In this document: piece by piece, positions 23,660 through 31,895 of the stretch
Layout: each line of letters opens with the position of its first letter
Numbering within the stretch: position 1 is the stretch's first letter
Assembly (NCBI RefSeq): GCF_020686945.1
Contig: NZ_JAJEPR010000020.1
Location: 1 to 61,105 of the forward strand
Direction: 5' to 3'
Length of the DNA stretch: 61,105 nucleotides
Source of the DNA: Limivivens faecihominis
Lineage (GTDB): Bacteria; Bacillota; Clostridia; Lachnospirales; Lachnospiraceae
Program-made: the position numbers and the translations under genes
Notes under the pieces: model-generated
What the model was told of the DNA's origin: nothing
Seen by the model: only the letters and a program-made list of their open reading frames with translations
Database searches by the model: none

Positions 23660-24469
23660 TTAAACCTCCGCTTCTTTCGTGTAGGCGTTGTCGATGGCGA
23701 AGCCGTGATCCATGGGGCCGCTGCCTTTTCCAAGATCGAGCATTGCTGCCAGGGCTCCGGAGATATAGTCCTTGGCCCGCTCCACGGATTCCTCCAGTGA
23801 AAAACCTTTTGCCAGGTTGGAGGCAATGGCGGAGGAAAGGGTGCAGCCGGTGCCGTGGGTGTTGGGATTGCTGATGCGTTTTCCGTTAAACCAGCGGTAG
23901 GTTCCATCCGCATAGAGAAGGTCGTTGGCATCGTTGAGCTGATGCCCTCCCTTGCAGAGGACTGCACAGTGATATTCCTCGGAGATGCGTTTTGCCGCCT
24001 CAATCATATCCTCTGTGGTCTTCACTTCCATCCCTGTGAGGACTTCGGTTTCTGGAATGTTCGGTGTCAGGACGCAGGCCAGAGGAAAAAGCTCCTTTTT
24101 CAGGGTCTCCACTGCCTCCTCGCTGATGAGTCTCGCGCCGCTGGTGGCCACCATAACGGGATCCACCACGATGTTTTTCGCCTCGTACTGGCGAAGCTTT
24201 GCCGCGATCGTGCGGATAAGACTGCTCTCAGAAACCATGCCGATCTTCACCGCGTCAGGATAGATATCGGTGAAAATCGCGTCCAGTTCCTGGCCTAAAA
24301 ATTCCGGGGTTGCGTTTAAAATAGAAGTTACGCCGGTTGTGTTCTGTGCAGTCAGAGCCGTGATGGCGCTCATGGCATATACGCCGTTTGCCATCATCGT
24401 CTTGATATCTGCCTGGATGCCGGCGCCTCCGCTGGAATCGCTTCCGGCGATCGTTACTGCTGTTCTCAT
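23660..24469 (-). CDS. thiD: Hydroxymethylpyrimidine / phosphomethylpyrimidine kinase
   Basis: The 269-residue ribokinase-fold enzyme starts with TIAGSDSSGGAGIQADIKTM and has VDPVMVATSGARL and the anion-hole block THGTGCTLSSAIA. It phosphorylates HMP twice to give HMP diphosphate for ThiE. It is placed between thiE and the HMP importer. Confidence 0.93.
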   Translation of the reverse strand: MRTAVTIAGSDSSGGAGIQADIKTMMANGVYAMSAITALTAQNTTGVTSILNATPEFLGQELDAIFTDIYPDAVKIGMVSESSLIRTIAAKLRQYEAKNIVVDPVMVATSGARLISEEAVETLKKELFPLACVLTPNIPETEVLTGMEVKTTEDMIEAAKRISEEYHCAVLCKGGHQLNDANDLLYADGTYRWFNGKRISNPNTHGTGCTLSSAIASNLAKGFSLEESVERAKDYISGALAAMLDLGKGSGPMDHGFAIDNAYTKEAEV

Positions 24470-24548
24470 TTTGATTTCTCCTTTTCAGTAAACGTTTTAT
24501 TGAGCGGTCCGAAGTGGTGCCCCCGACGGGCCGCTGGATGAACGGGAT

Positions 24549-25190
24549 TTACTCCCTGACCATCTCTTTTGTTGCAGTTTTCAGTTCTTCTGAAGCTTTC
24601 TTAATGTCTTTCTGGCCGTAAATCGCGCTGATCACGGCGATGCCGCAGATCCCGCTGCTGGAAAGCTCCTTCACATTGTCTTTCGTGATGCCGCCGATGG
24701 CAATGACCGGAATGGAAACGGCCTCGCAGATGGCTTTCAGCGTCTCAAAGGGCACTTCCACGGCGTCATCCTTGGAGCTCGTCGGGAAAACGGCTCCCAC
24801 ACCGAGGTAATCGGCCCCGTGTCTCTCTGCGAGAACAGCCTGCTCCACAGTCTGGGCGGAAACGCCGATGATCTTGTCCGGTCCTAATTTTGCCCGCACA
24901 TCCCCGGCTTCCATATCGCTCTGGCCCACATGAACGCCATCCGCATCCATCTCTATGGCAATCTCCACATTATCGTTGATGACAAAAGGAACGTGATACT
25001 CTCTGCAGAGTTCCTTCAGATCTTTGGCTTCCTCCAGAAAATGCTCCTCGTCCAGTTTTTTCTCCCGGAGCTGAACAAAGGTCACGCCGCCTTCCAGACT
25101 CTCTTTTACCACCTCATGCAGGGTGCGGCCCTCCAGCCAATGCCGGTCTGTCACCGCATAGAGTAGAAGATTTTCCTTATCGCACTTCAT
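24549..25190 (-). CDS. thiE: Thiamin-phosphate synthase
   Basis: The 213-residue TIM-barrel enzyme joins HMP diphosphate and thiazole phosphate. It shows LREKKLDEEHFL, HVGQSDMEAGDVR, GVSAQTVEQA, GADYLGVGAVFPTSSK and PVIAIGGITKDN. Its start overlaps the end of thiM by 14 bp, indicating coupled translation. An 80-bp gap with a short hairpin separates it from thiD. Confidence 0.93.
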   Translation of the reverse strand: MKCDKENLLLYAVTDRHWLEGRTLHEVVKESLEGGVTFVQLREKKLDEEHFLEEAKDLKELCREYHVPFVINDNVEIAIEMDADGVHVGQSDMEAGDVRAKLGPDKIIGVSAQTVEQAVLAERHGADYLGVGAVFPTSSKDDAVEVPFETLKAICEAVSIPVIAIGGITKDNVKELSSSGICGIAVISAIYGQKDIKKASEELKTATKEMVRE

Positions 25191-25998
25191 ATTTGGCTCC
25201 CTTCTCCAGGATCTCGCCGGTCATGTTGTAGATGGCGTCGATGATCCGGTTGCGGTAGGTGGAGTTTCCGTCGCCCTCAACCATGCGGCTCCAGCCGATC
25301 TCTCCGGCCAGGCCCATCATGCAGACGGCGGCTGCGGCAGCTTCCAGCTGGTTATCCGGGTTGGCAGCCACGAAAGCCGTCATCATGCCGGAAAGCTGGC
25401 AGCCGGTTCCGGTGATCTGTCCCATCTCCGGGCGGCCGTTGCGGATCACATAGCATTTTTCCCCGTCGCTTACCAGGTCAATGGCTCCGGTGACGGCCAC
25501 GATGGAACCGCTCTCTTTTGCAAAATTCTTCACGAAACGGATGGAATCATCCAGAGTCTCGTCGGTGACTTTATCTGCCACGTCAGCATCCACGCCCTTG
25601 GTGGTGCCGCTTCCCAGAGCCAGGGTCTTAATCTCGGAAATATTTCCGCGGATCACCGTCAGCTTCAGCTCCTTCATCAGTTCCACAGCCGTATTGGTAC
25701 GAAGGGCAGAAGCACCTGCTCCCACCGGATCCAGAAGAACGGGATGACCCAGTTCATTGGATTTCTTTCCTGCCTTCAACATGGCTTCGATACTGGTCTT
25801 ATGCAGGGTTCCGATGTTGATATTCAGGGCGCTGCAGATGGCAGTGATATCCACCACATCCTCCGGCTCGTCGGACATGATTGGGCTGCCGCCGCAAGCC
25901 AGGAGTACATTGGCCACGTCGTTGACGGTGACATAGTTGGTGATGTTATGTACCAGAGGTACGTTCTTTCTTACATTTTCACAACAGGTTTTCAGCAT
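25177..25998 (-). CDS. thiM: Hydroxyethylthiazole kinase
   Basis: The 273-residue enzyme phosphorylates 4-methyl-5-hydroxyethylthiazole. Family motifs include VHNITNYVTVNDVAN, GSPIMSDEPEDV, LLDPVGAGASALRT and GTGCQLSGMMTAF. It is first in the riboswitch-controlled operon. The set thiM-thiE-thiD-cytX is a salvage pathway; the de novo genes thiC and thiG are not in the window. Confidence 0.94.
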   Translation of the reverse strand: MLKTCCENVRKNVPLVHNITNYVTVNDVANVLLACGGSPIMSDEPEDVVDITAICSALNINIGTLHKTSIEAMLKAGKKSNELGHPVLLDPVGAGASALRTNTAVELMKELKLTVIRGNISEIKTLALGSGTTKGVDADVADKVTDETLDDSIRFVKNFAKESGSIVAVTGAIDLVSDGEKCYVIRNGRPEMGQITGTGCQLSGMMTAFVAANPDNQLEAAAAAVCMMGLAGEIGWSRMVEGDGNSTYRNRIIDAIYNMTGEILEKGAKYEVR

Positions 25999-26082
25999 GT
26001 TTTTTGCTCCTCCTTAAAGAAAGTATTCCGGCCCTTCTTCCGCAGTTGCCGGCATTTTCTGACAGCCTGAACAAAAAGAAAA

Positions 26083-26118
26083 AGCGGATATGCCTGACAT
26101 AGACATATCCGCTTCATG
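26083..26118 (-). terminator. Terminator/attenuator between TPP riboswitch and thiM
   Basis: AAGCGGATATG...CATATCCGCTT is a perfect 11-bp stem followed on the minus strand by TTTTTCTTTTT. It lies about 120 nt downstream of the TPP aptamer and is the likely riboswitch-controlled terminator. A second perfect stem (CAGAGCGAGAT/ATCTCGCTCTG, about 26131-26164) lies between them. Confidence 0.75.
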
Positions 26119-26199
26119 ATTTTTCCATCACAGAGCGAGATACGCTACGCGAATCTCGCTCTGATTAGCAGTCGTCAAATGCACTTGCACAAGTGCGTA

Positions 26200-26225
26200 C
26201 ATTTTCCTCGTTGCCATCACAAAAA
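26200..26225. repeat. Dispersed intergenic repeat, copy 2
   Basis: CATTTTCCTCGTTGCCATCACAAAA matches the segment at 9514-9538. Together with the neighbouring GCACTTG/CAAGTGC and CAGAGCGAGAT/ATCTCGCTCTG stems it seems to form a palindromic element inserted between the TPP aptamer and its terminator. Confidence 0.45.
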
Positions 26226-26235
26226 GAACTCTGCG

Positions 26236-26324
26236 TTTATCCCTACGTTGGCATTATCCAAATCAGGTTATAGGTCAAGACGATACAGTCTACTCTCAGC
26301 CTGCTTTCCGCAAGCTCCCCTTGT
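26236..26324 (-). promoter_or_regulatory. TPP riboswitch (THI element)
   Basis: The minus strand has GGGGAGC, GGCTGAGAGTAGAC, ACCTATAACCTGATTTGGA and TAATGCCAACGTAGGGA, the conserved order of the thiamin pyrophosphate aptamer (Rfam RF00059). It sits between the promoter and thiM. High TPP should favour termination at the downstream hairpin and switch off thiM-thiE-thiD-cytX. Confidence 0.95.
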
Positions 26325-26332
26325 CGTTCTGT

Positions 26333-26361
26333 ATTATACGCCTCTGATCTGAAAAATGCAA
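26333..26361 (-). promoter_or_regulatory. Promoter of the thiamin operon
   Basis: On the minus strand TTGCAT (26356-26361) and TATAAT (26333-26338) are 17 bp apart, immediately upstream of the TPP aptamer. Confidence 0.75.
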
Positions 26362-26469
26362 CCGGGAAACGAAAACTCTTACCAGAGTGCTCTCAGAGCC
26401 TCCTCCTCTTTGCCCGCAGTCTTTATTCCAAGAATTTCCTTGCTGCTTCTATTTTTAACCGTCTGAATG

Positions 26470-26499
26470 TTGCCAGGTCTCTCTCTATTGGTGTATAGT
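26470..26499 (+). promoter_or_regulatory. Possible promoter for the amidohydrolase
   Basis: TTGCCA (26470-26475) and TATAGT (26494-26499) are 18 bp apart, about 32 bp before the start codon. Confidence 0.45.
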
Positions 26500-26531
26500 T
26501 AAAATACTATTTTAAGAATCGGGGAATGACT

Positions 26532-27812
26532 ATGAAGTATGCGTTTACAAATGGAAAAATCCTAGACGGTTCCAGGGATATGCAGGTGCAGACCGGCCGC
26601 TGCATCCTGGTGAAAAATGGAAAAATCCACGATATCGTGTCTGACACGACCGATCTTTCCGGCTACACAAAAATTGATCTGAAAGGCCACTACATCCTTC
26701 CCGGCCTCATCAATATGCACGTCCACCTCGCCGGAAGCGGAAAGCCGCAGAAAAAGCAGCGTGACAATGAAAAACTGGTAAATACCATCATGAGCACCTC
26801 ACTCACCAGAGCCATTGCTTACCGAATGGTTGCTGGCTTTGCCAAGGACGAACTCTTAAGCGGCGTCACCACGATCCGTACCGTGGGCGGTCTGGGAGAT
26901 TTTGATACCCGCCTTCGCGATGAAATCAAAGCCGGATCCAAAATTGGGCCCCGCATCCTCGCCTCCAATCAGGGAATCTCTGTGCCCGGCGGCCATATGG
27001 CCGGTTCCGTGGCAGTGGCCGCATCATCCATTCCAGATGCCCTCAGCCACTTGAAAAAATCTGAGCAGCAAAAAGTGGATCTTATCAAGCTTATGATCAC
27101 CGGAGGGGTCCTGGACGCCAAAGAAAAAGGCGTGCCCGGAGAACTCAAAATGCCGCCGGAAATGGTCCGGGCTGTCTGCGAAAAAGCCCACGCCGACGGC
27201 TATCTCGTGGCCGCCCATGTGGAATCTCCGGAAGGTGTCCGCGTCGCCCTGGAAAATGGCGTGGACTCCATCGAACACGGGGCCAAACTTACCGACGAGA
27301 TGGTAAAGCTCTTCAAAGAGCGGGGTGCTTTCCTCTGTACTACGATCTCACCGGCCCTGCCCTATGCCCTATTCGACCGCTCCATCACCAACGCCACCGA
27401 AGTGGAACAGTATAATGGAAATGTTGTCTTCGAAGGAATCATCGCCTGCGCCAAAGCAGCCCTGGCCAACGATATTCCCGTCGTTCTCGGCAACGATGTG
27501 GGCTGCCCCTGGATCACCCAGTACGATTTCTGGCGCGAGCTTTACTACTTCCACAAATATGTGGGCGTCTCCAACGCTTTCGCCCTCTACACCGCCACCA
27601 AACGGAGCGCCGAACTGACCGATATCGATTCCATCACCGGTTCCATTGAAAAAGGCAAAGCTGCAGACCTGATCGTCACGGCCCAGAATCCGCTGAAGGA
27701 TCTGAAAGCCCTCCGAAACCTGGAGATGGTCATCTCCGGCGGCCGCTTCATCGAACATCCTAAGATTAAAAAGAGGAAACAGGTCGAGGCGGAACTCGAT
27801 AAATTTCTCTGA
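26532..27812 (+). CDS. Amidohydrolase-family metal-dependent hydrolase
   Basis: The 426-residue protein has the amidohydrolase superfamily layout: N-terminal beta-sandwich (ILDG... ILVKNGKI), metal-binding HVH in LPGLINMHVHLAG, a conserved Lys in VDLIKLMITGG, His in VAAHVES and DSIEHGA, and a late Asp in LGNDVGCPW. It resembles imidazolonepropionase-like/prolidase-type amidohydrolases that cut cyclic amides or dipeptides; the substrate cannot be read from the sequence. The ATG at 26526 lies only 1 bp after the GGGG site, so the ATG at 26532 (7 bp away) is preferred. It stands alone. Confidence 0.85.
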   Translation: MKYAFTNGKILDGSRDMQVQTGRCILVKNGKIHDIVSDTTDLSGYTKIDLKGHYILPGLINMHVHLAGSGKPQKKQRDNEKLVNTIMSTSLTRAIAYRMVAGFAKDELLSGVTTIRTVGGLGDFDTRLRDEIKAGSKIGPRILASNQGISVPGGHMAGSVAVAASSIPDALSHLKKSEQQKVDLIKLMITGGVLDAKEKGVPGELKMPPEMVRAVCEKAHADGYLVAAHVESPEGVRVALENGVDSIEHGAKLTDEMVKLFKERGAFLCTTISPALPYALFDRSITNATEVEQYNGNVVFEGIIACAKAALANDIPVVLGNDVGCPWITQYDFWRELYYFHKYVGVSNAFALYTATKRSAELTDIDSITGSIEKGKAADLIVTAQNPLKDLKALRNLEMVISGGRFIEHPKIKKRKQVEAELDKFL

Positions 27813-27815
27813 TTT

Positions 27816-27935
27816 TTACAACTCGCGGTTTACAATGGGAGAAATGACAGGTTTTCCTTCTCTGTCTAAGAGGGGTGTCATTCCTCCCGCATTACCGCTT
27901 GTATGGAACACATAGTTTACGCCATTTTCGTTTCC
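27816..27935 (-). pseudogene. DUF6440-type protein fragment (C-terminal)
   Basis: The minus strand encodes NGVNYVFHTSGNAGGMTPLL followed by DREGKPVISPIVN and a stop. This matches the end of DUF6440-family proteins as I remember them. No start codon precedes it in frame; a ribosome-binding-like AAAGGAGG sits at the break. It directly follows the acetyltransferase gene and is a truncated remnant. Confidence 0.5.
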
Positions 27936-27941
27936 TCCTTT

Positions 27942-28343
27942 TTAACACTTCATAAATCCGCGACAGCCAATTTTCGCAAACTCCGAAAAGCCCAGCGACT
28001 CATAAAACGCCGCTGTTTCCGGGCTCTGGTCTGTCGTCAGCTCGATTTGACGAACGGTCTGATAACGCTTAAGAACTGCCTTAACCAGAGCCGTCCCGAC
28101 ACCTTTTCGCTGTTTTTCAGGAAATACCAGAAGATCCTGAATAAAAACGATCGTAACCCCATCGCCAACGGCTCGAATAATTCCAAGCAGTTCTTCTCTT
28201 TCATACGCCGCCAGCACCAATAACGAATTTTGAAAGCCCTGCTTCAATGCCTGCGGATCATCCGTATACGCCGTCCAGCCGACACTCGAATAAACCTTCA
28301 GGATCTCCTTTTCGTTGTATGCGGAATAGTTTTTGATTTCCAT
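27942..28343 (-). CDS. GNAT-family N-acetyltransferase
   Basis: The 133-residue protein has the acetyl-CoA-binding block FPEKQRKGVGTALV (Q/R-x-x-G-x-G/A) and the later FYESLGF. The start at 28343 follows GGAGG by 5-6 bp; an upstream in-frame ATG four codons earlier overlaps that site. GNATs acetylate amines of small molecules or proteins; the substrate is unknown. It lies in a minus-strand run with another GNAT and a MazG-like gene. Confidence 0.82.
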   Translation of the reverse strand: MEIKNYSAYNEKEILKVYSSVGWTAYTDDPQALKQGFQNSLLVLAAYEREELLGIIRAVGDGVTIVFIQDLLVFPEKQRKGVGTALVKAVLKRYQTVRQIELTTDQSPETAAFYESLGFSEFAKIGCRGFMKC

Positions 28344-28378
28344 TTTTGCCTCCAAGTATTAAATGTTGTTTGATGCAC

Positions 28379-28831
28379 TCATTTTAAGTCTTTTCTCAAA
28401 ATCGGCGCCTCGCTCAGTTCCACCTCTGTAAAGCTGTGATAAAACTTATCTGCATTGGCATTTGTGGCTCTGATGAGGTAATATTGGTCGATGCCATTTT
28501 CTCTGCATTCCTTTTCCATTTCTTTAAATAAACTTTGAGCGATACCTCTGTGCCTGTACTCCGGCAGAACATAAACCCAGTCAATATAAGCCATATGATA
28601 GCCATCCTGCATACAGCCATAAAAATGATATTCTATGCGCCCAAGAACTTTAGCGTTTTCCATTGCCAAAACAGAGGTTGTTTTTCTAAAAAAGGAATCC
28701 TTAATTCTTTCTCTCAGGCCTTCTTTATCAATCTTATCTACATGCATCTGCTCCGGCTCAACAGCCAGTGCATGTTCCAAATATTCTATGTATTTTTCTA
28801 TATTACTCTCATCCAGTTTAACAAAAATCAT
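28379..28831 (-). CDS. GNAT-family N-acetyltransferase
   Basis: The 150-residue protein has IDWVYVLPEYRHRGIAQSLF (acetyl-CoA motif RHRGIA) and the later NANADKFYHSF. It starts 4 bp downstream of the MazG-like gene, so both are co-transcribed. The substrate is unknown. Confidence 0.82.
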   Translation of the reverse strand: MIFVKLDESNIEKYIEYLEHALAVEPEQMHVDKIDKEGLRERIKDSFFRKTTSVLAMENAKVLGRIEYHFYGCMQDGYHMAYIDWVYVLPEYRHRGIAQSLFKEMEKECRENGIDQYYLIRATNANADKFYHSFTEVELSEAPILRKDLK

Positions 28832-28835
28832 ATGC

Positions 28836-29162
28836 TCACCACCGCCTCATATTCTTATGAAATTTCTCCGTATAAGCTGCCTTCAATTCCTCCGCCGTAA
28901 TTCCATAACACAGCAAAACATCGTTATAATACATGAGCACATCTGCCAGTTCCTCCACCAGATGACTTCTCTCCGTTCCTTCTTCACAGACCTTATGATC
29001 ACCATTCTTTTTTATAACATCAATCACTTCTCCGATTTCTCCAACCATCCAGAGCAATTTATTCTTTCCAATCTCCGGTGAAATGCCTTCCCACTTATCC
29101 TTATATTTTTCCTGTAAGGCTTTCTGCATCTCAAGCATTTCGTTAATTCCAAAATCATTCAT
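28836..29162 (-). CDS. MazG-like nucleotide pyrophosphohydrolase
   Basis: The 108-residue protein shows the MazG/dUTPase-like all-alpha metal-binding pattern: GEIGEVIDVIKK and HLVEELADVLMYYND (E-x-x-E and E-x-x-D). Such enzymes remove pyrophosphate from non-canonical or excess nucleotides. The single short domain is typical of stand-alone members. It leads a three-gene minus-strand group with two acetyltransferases. Confidence 0.78.
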   Translation of the reverse strand: MNDFGINEMLEMQKALQEKYKDKWEGISPEIGKNKLLWMVGEIGEVIDVIKKNGDHKVCEEGTERSHLVEELADVLMYYNDVLLCYGITAEELKAAYTEKFHKNMRRW

Positions 29163-29175
29163 CGTATCTTCTCCC

Positions 29176-29560
29176 TCACCTGTTTTTTCTATTTATCAGT
29201 CTGTCCTTTTTTAAAACTGTTCTGGCCTCTGGAAAATTCCGTGCAACCTTCTGATAAATGTCAATAAAGCTGATCACACAGGTTTTTGTATACCCGGAAA
29301 GACAGGCCGCCATTTTTCAAATTCAGAGATATGCCATTCCACCGTATGCTCCCTGTCCAGCAAAATCGGATCATATATCCAGCCCACGCTGTCGATTCCT
29401 ACCAGACCTGACAACTTTTTAAAATCTTCCATTATGATTTTCTTATCCGGCACATGCGGTTCTATCTCTTTCCCGTAAGGTGTGATCGTCACAAACCAAT
29501 ATTGCCCGTAAGGCTTCAGCACATCCATATGAGAAAGCATAGGTCTGGAAGTGTGTCTGA
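29176..29560 (-). pseudogene. DUF1848-family protein, frameshifted fragment
   Basis: One frame encodes RPMLSHMDVLKPYGQYW, FVTITPYGKEIEPHVPDK and GWIYDPILLD, as in the middle of DUF1848 proteins. After PGIQKP it reaches a stop, but the next frame continues the family pattern with CVISFIDIYQKVARNFPEAR. The switch falls at an A5 run (T5 on the plus strand, 29283-29287), suggesting a one-base indel. The N-terminal third, with its expected Cys residues, is also absent, so the gene is dead rather than merely miscalled. Confidence 0.7.
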
Positions 29561-29685
29561 TTCATAGGGCCATTTTAGCATCTCTCTGTAAGCCTCGCAA
29601 GGATTCTCTGCTAAAAGGATTCAAAATACAGAAACGGATTTTACGGAAATCCCTGTTTCTGGTAATATTTTTCACATATTAGGCG

Positions 29686-29880
29686 TTGCTAACAAAATAC
29701 TGTTTGGATTGGGAAGAAGAACGTCTGATCAACCGCTTATCATCCATGGGACTGCTGTGCGGAAGTCAGATCGATATCTGTCAGAATTATAAGAAACAGC
29801 CTGTGCTGCTTTTTGCAAGAGACACCCTGATCGCCATCGGGCGTGAAGAAAGTAAAAAAATTATTCTTGGAGGTTCTGAA
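29686..29880 (+). pseudogene. FeoA-type domain fragment
   Basis: The plus-strand frame contains LINRLSSMGLLCGSQIDI and LLFARDTLIAIGREESKKII, matching the second half of FeoA (SH3-like) ferrous-iron transport accessory proteins. The first third is missing and no ribosome-binding site precedes the TTG that opens the frame. The frame runs on into unrelated sequence to 30063. No feoB is nearby. Confidence 0.6.
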
Positions 29881-30047
29881 CATGATGGATGTACCCTAAC
29901 GCAACCATACACATATACAAAAACTGCTATGATTACTTTAACACGGATTTTTAAAACCAACAACTACGTTTTCAAAAAACTTTGTCGTCCGCCCCCTGTG
30001 AAGGACTGTTTCTTTTTCTTTCACATTTATTCACAGGAGGTTCCATT

Positions 30048-30360
30048 ATGGACGATTATTTAAATCTTTTCCGGGAGATGATCTCCCTTCGCAGTCTTAC
30101 TGAACACACAGCCAAATCTTACTCAACCTATATCAAAACCTATCTTTTTTATCTCTCCGAGATTCTTCACAAGACTCCGGAGGAGGTTTCCTGGTCTGAT
30201 CTGCGTGAGTTTGTCCGGTGGCTTCAAAGAGAGAAAAGCCTTTCTGACAGAACAATCAATCACTGTATTTCCCAGCTTCGCTTTTTCACTTTGTATGTCC
30301 TTCATAAGCCCTGGGATCCCACTCAGCTTCCCATGCGAAAGTTTGATTCCTACCTTCCTT
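30048..30360 (+). pseudogene. Tyrosine recombinase N-terminal fragment
   Basis: From an ATG with a good site (CAGGAGG) the frame gives a SAM-like core-binding domain: TAKSYSTYIKTYLFYL, SWSDLREFVRWLQREKSLS and TINHCISQLRFFTLYVLH. The catalytic domain with R-H-R-Y is missing; the coding signal ends near 30360 in AT-rich sequence. Similar stand-alone integrases accompany IS91-like and other transposable elements. It is a mobile-element remnant. Confidence 0.72.
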
Positions 30361-30452
30361 TATATCTTAATTATATTCGAAAAATCAATTGTTATCATGT
30401 TTTTTGCACTTTTTCGCAACTTTTTCGATTATATTTTTATCTCACAATTTTC

Positions 30453-31058
30453 TCACCTCAGCATCCCCGGCAAATCCACCTTCTTCTCCGTACCCAAAAT
30501 CATATTCCGGAGGCCGGGGGCGTGCTGGCGGAGCATGATGAAGGTCATGATGACTGTCAGGAAGCCGAGCTCCGGGCCGTATTCCAGGAAGGCCGGGAGG
30601 ATGAAGGCGGCGGGGATCAGGACCGCGCCTAAGGGGAGATAGCCGGTGAGTAGCACAGCCGTGAGACCAATCAGGCAGGAAAAGAGGCCGCCCATAGGCC
30701 AAATGAGGATCAGGGCTGCTGCGTTGCAGGCCACGCCTTTTCCGCCGTGAAACCAGTGCCAGAAGGGATAGTCATGGCCCAGGATGCAGCCAAGGCCGGC
30801 GTAGGCTGCAGCGAGAGTCCCGAGCTCCGCTCCACAGACATAGCGGCAGAGCAGGCAGGCCAGGAGCGTTTTGCCCACGTCGCCTGCCAGCACGCGGAAG
30901 GCGCAGCCCACGCCGCCCTGCTCTGCCAGATTTGCCATGCCCGGATTGCCTGTACCGATCTCAAAAGCACTTTTGCCGATTCGTTCCTGCGCCACCAGTT
31001 CCGCTGTCAGGAAGCTGCCGCAGAGATAGCCCGTTAATATACAGAAAATTCTTCCCAT
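30453..31058 (-). CDS. plsY: Glycerol-3-phosphate acyltransferase PlsY-type
   Basis: The 201-residue membrane enzyme transfers an acyl group from acyl phosphate to glycerol-3-phosphate, the first phospholipid step. The three family motifs are visible: GSFLTAELVA (S-T/F variant), GTGNPGMANLAEQGG and GHDYPFWHWFHGGKGVA. The start at 31058 follows AGAGGAG; a 16-codon longer frame has no site. Some motif residues differ from the canonical GSGNPGATN, so it may be a paralogue. It is divergent from the MarR gene and shares its operator region. Confidence 0.85.
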   Translation of the reverse strand: MGRIFCILTGYLCGSFLTAELVAQERIGKSAFEIGTGNPGMANLAEQGGVGCAFRVLAGDVGKTLLACLLCRYVCGAELGTLAAAYAGLGCILGHDYPFWHWFHGGKGVACNAAALILIWPMGGLFSCLIGLTAVLLTGYLPLGAVLIPAAFILPAFLEYGPELGFLTVIMTFIMLRQHAPGLRNMILGTEKKVDLPGMLR

Positions 31059-31150
31059 CTTTGTCTCCTCTTCTTCCGATTTATGCTTATTTCCGCTCTG
31101 CTTCATTCATGCAGAACATCTTCTTTCCCTATTATTTTTCCCGGTTAAGC

Positions 31151-31198
31151 GTTGACAATTCAACTTTTTTCCACTATGATTAACGTTGAAATTTCAAC
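31151..31198 (+). promoter_or_regulatory. marR promoter with two MarR-type operators
   Basis: TTGACA (31152-31157) and TATGAT (31175-31180) are 17 bp apart. The palindromes GTTGACAATTCAAC (31151-31164) and GTTGAAATTTCAAC (31185-31198) share the GTTGA...TTCAAC form and cover the -35 box and the likely start site. They are probable binding sites for the MarR protein at 31276, and lie in the divergent region with plsY. Confidence 0.75.
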
Positions 31199-31275
31199 AA
31201 AATCAATCTATCAAAGAAAACGCACATTCCTTTGACAGATACCAAATATGAAAAATTACAAAGGATTCCCACATT

Positions 31276-31725
31276 ATGCTCGAACGATTCGAAGATCTCA
31301 CCGCCGGTGTCACCCAGGTTTACAAGAACATTCAGCGGATCAAAAAACAACGGATGAACAGCCTGGGCCTTAAGGGCACTCAGGTCATGTGTATTTATTA
31401 TCTCTCCATCCACCCGGAGGGAATGACTGCCGCTGACCTTTCCCGTATCACTGTGGAGGACAAGGCCAGCATTTCCCGGATTCTCGCAGAGCTGGAGGAG
31501 GAAGGCTACATCACTTATGAAACGGAGCCTGGCCGGAAATATCGGGCTCCCGCCCTTCTCACAGAAAAAGGCCGGGAAACAGCGGTGAAAATTCAACAGC
31601 TGATTCTTCAGGCCACGGAAGCCGGAGGCCAGGGGCTCACTGACGAGGAGCGGGAAATTTTTTACCGAGCACTCTTCCAGATTGCAGACAATCTCTCCGC
31701 CCTCCTCACAAACCTGTCTAAGTGA
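31276..31725 (+). CDS. MarR-family transcriptional regulator
   Basis: The 149-residue protein has the winged-helix signature: MTAADLSRITVEDKASISRI (recognition helix) and the wing EGYITYETEPGRKYRAP. The C-terminal helices form the dimer interface. It probably represses itself through the two operators upstream and may also act on plsY and the downstream alcohol/aldehyde dehydrogenase genes. Confidence 0.88.
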   Translation: MLERFEDLTAGVTQVYKNIQRIKKQRMNSLGLKGTQVMCIYYLSIHPEGMTAADLSRITVEDKASISRILAELEEEGYITYETEPGRKYRAPALLTEKGRETAVKIQQLILQATEAGGQGLTDEEREIFYRALFQIADNLSALLTNLSK

Positions 31726-31895
31726 CGCCTGATGCGTGTAAAAACCTCATTGTCACTGGCAATACTTCAAAACATGGGCAGCCATATTCACGACTCTTTG
31801 CTGCCACACATTACCTTAGTACAGCGTTTTCAAACCAGCCAGACCATTGACTTATCTGCTTCTCTTTGAAACGCTATCCTGGAAAGGATCCATCC

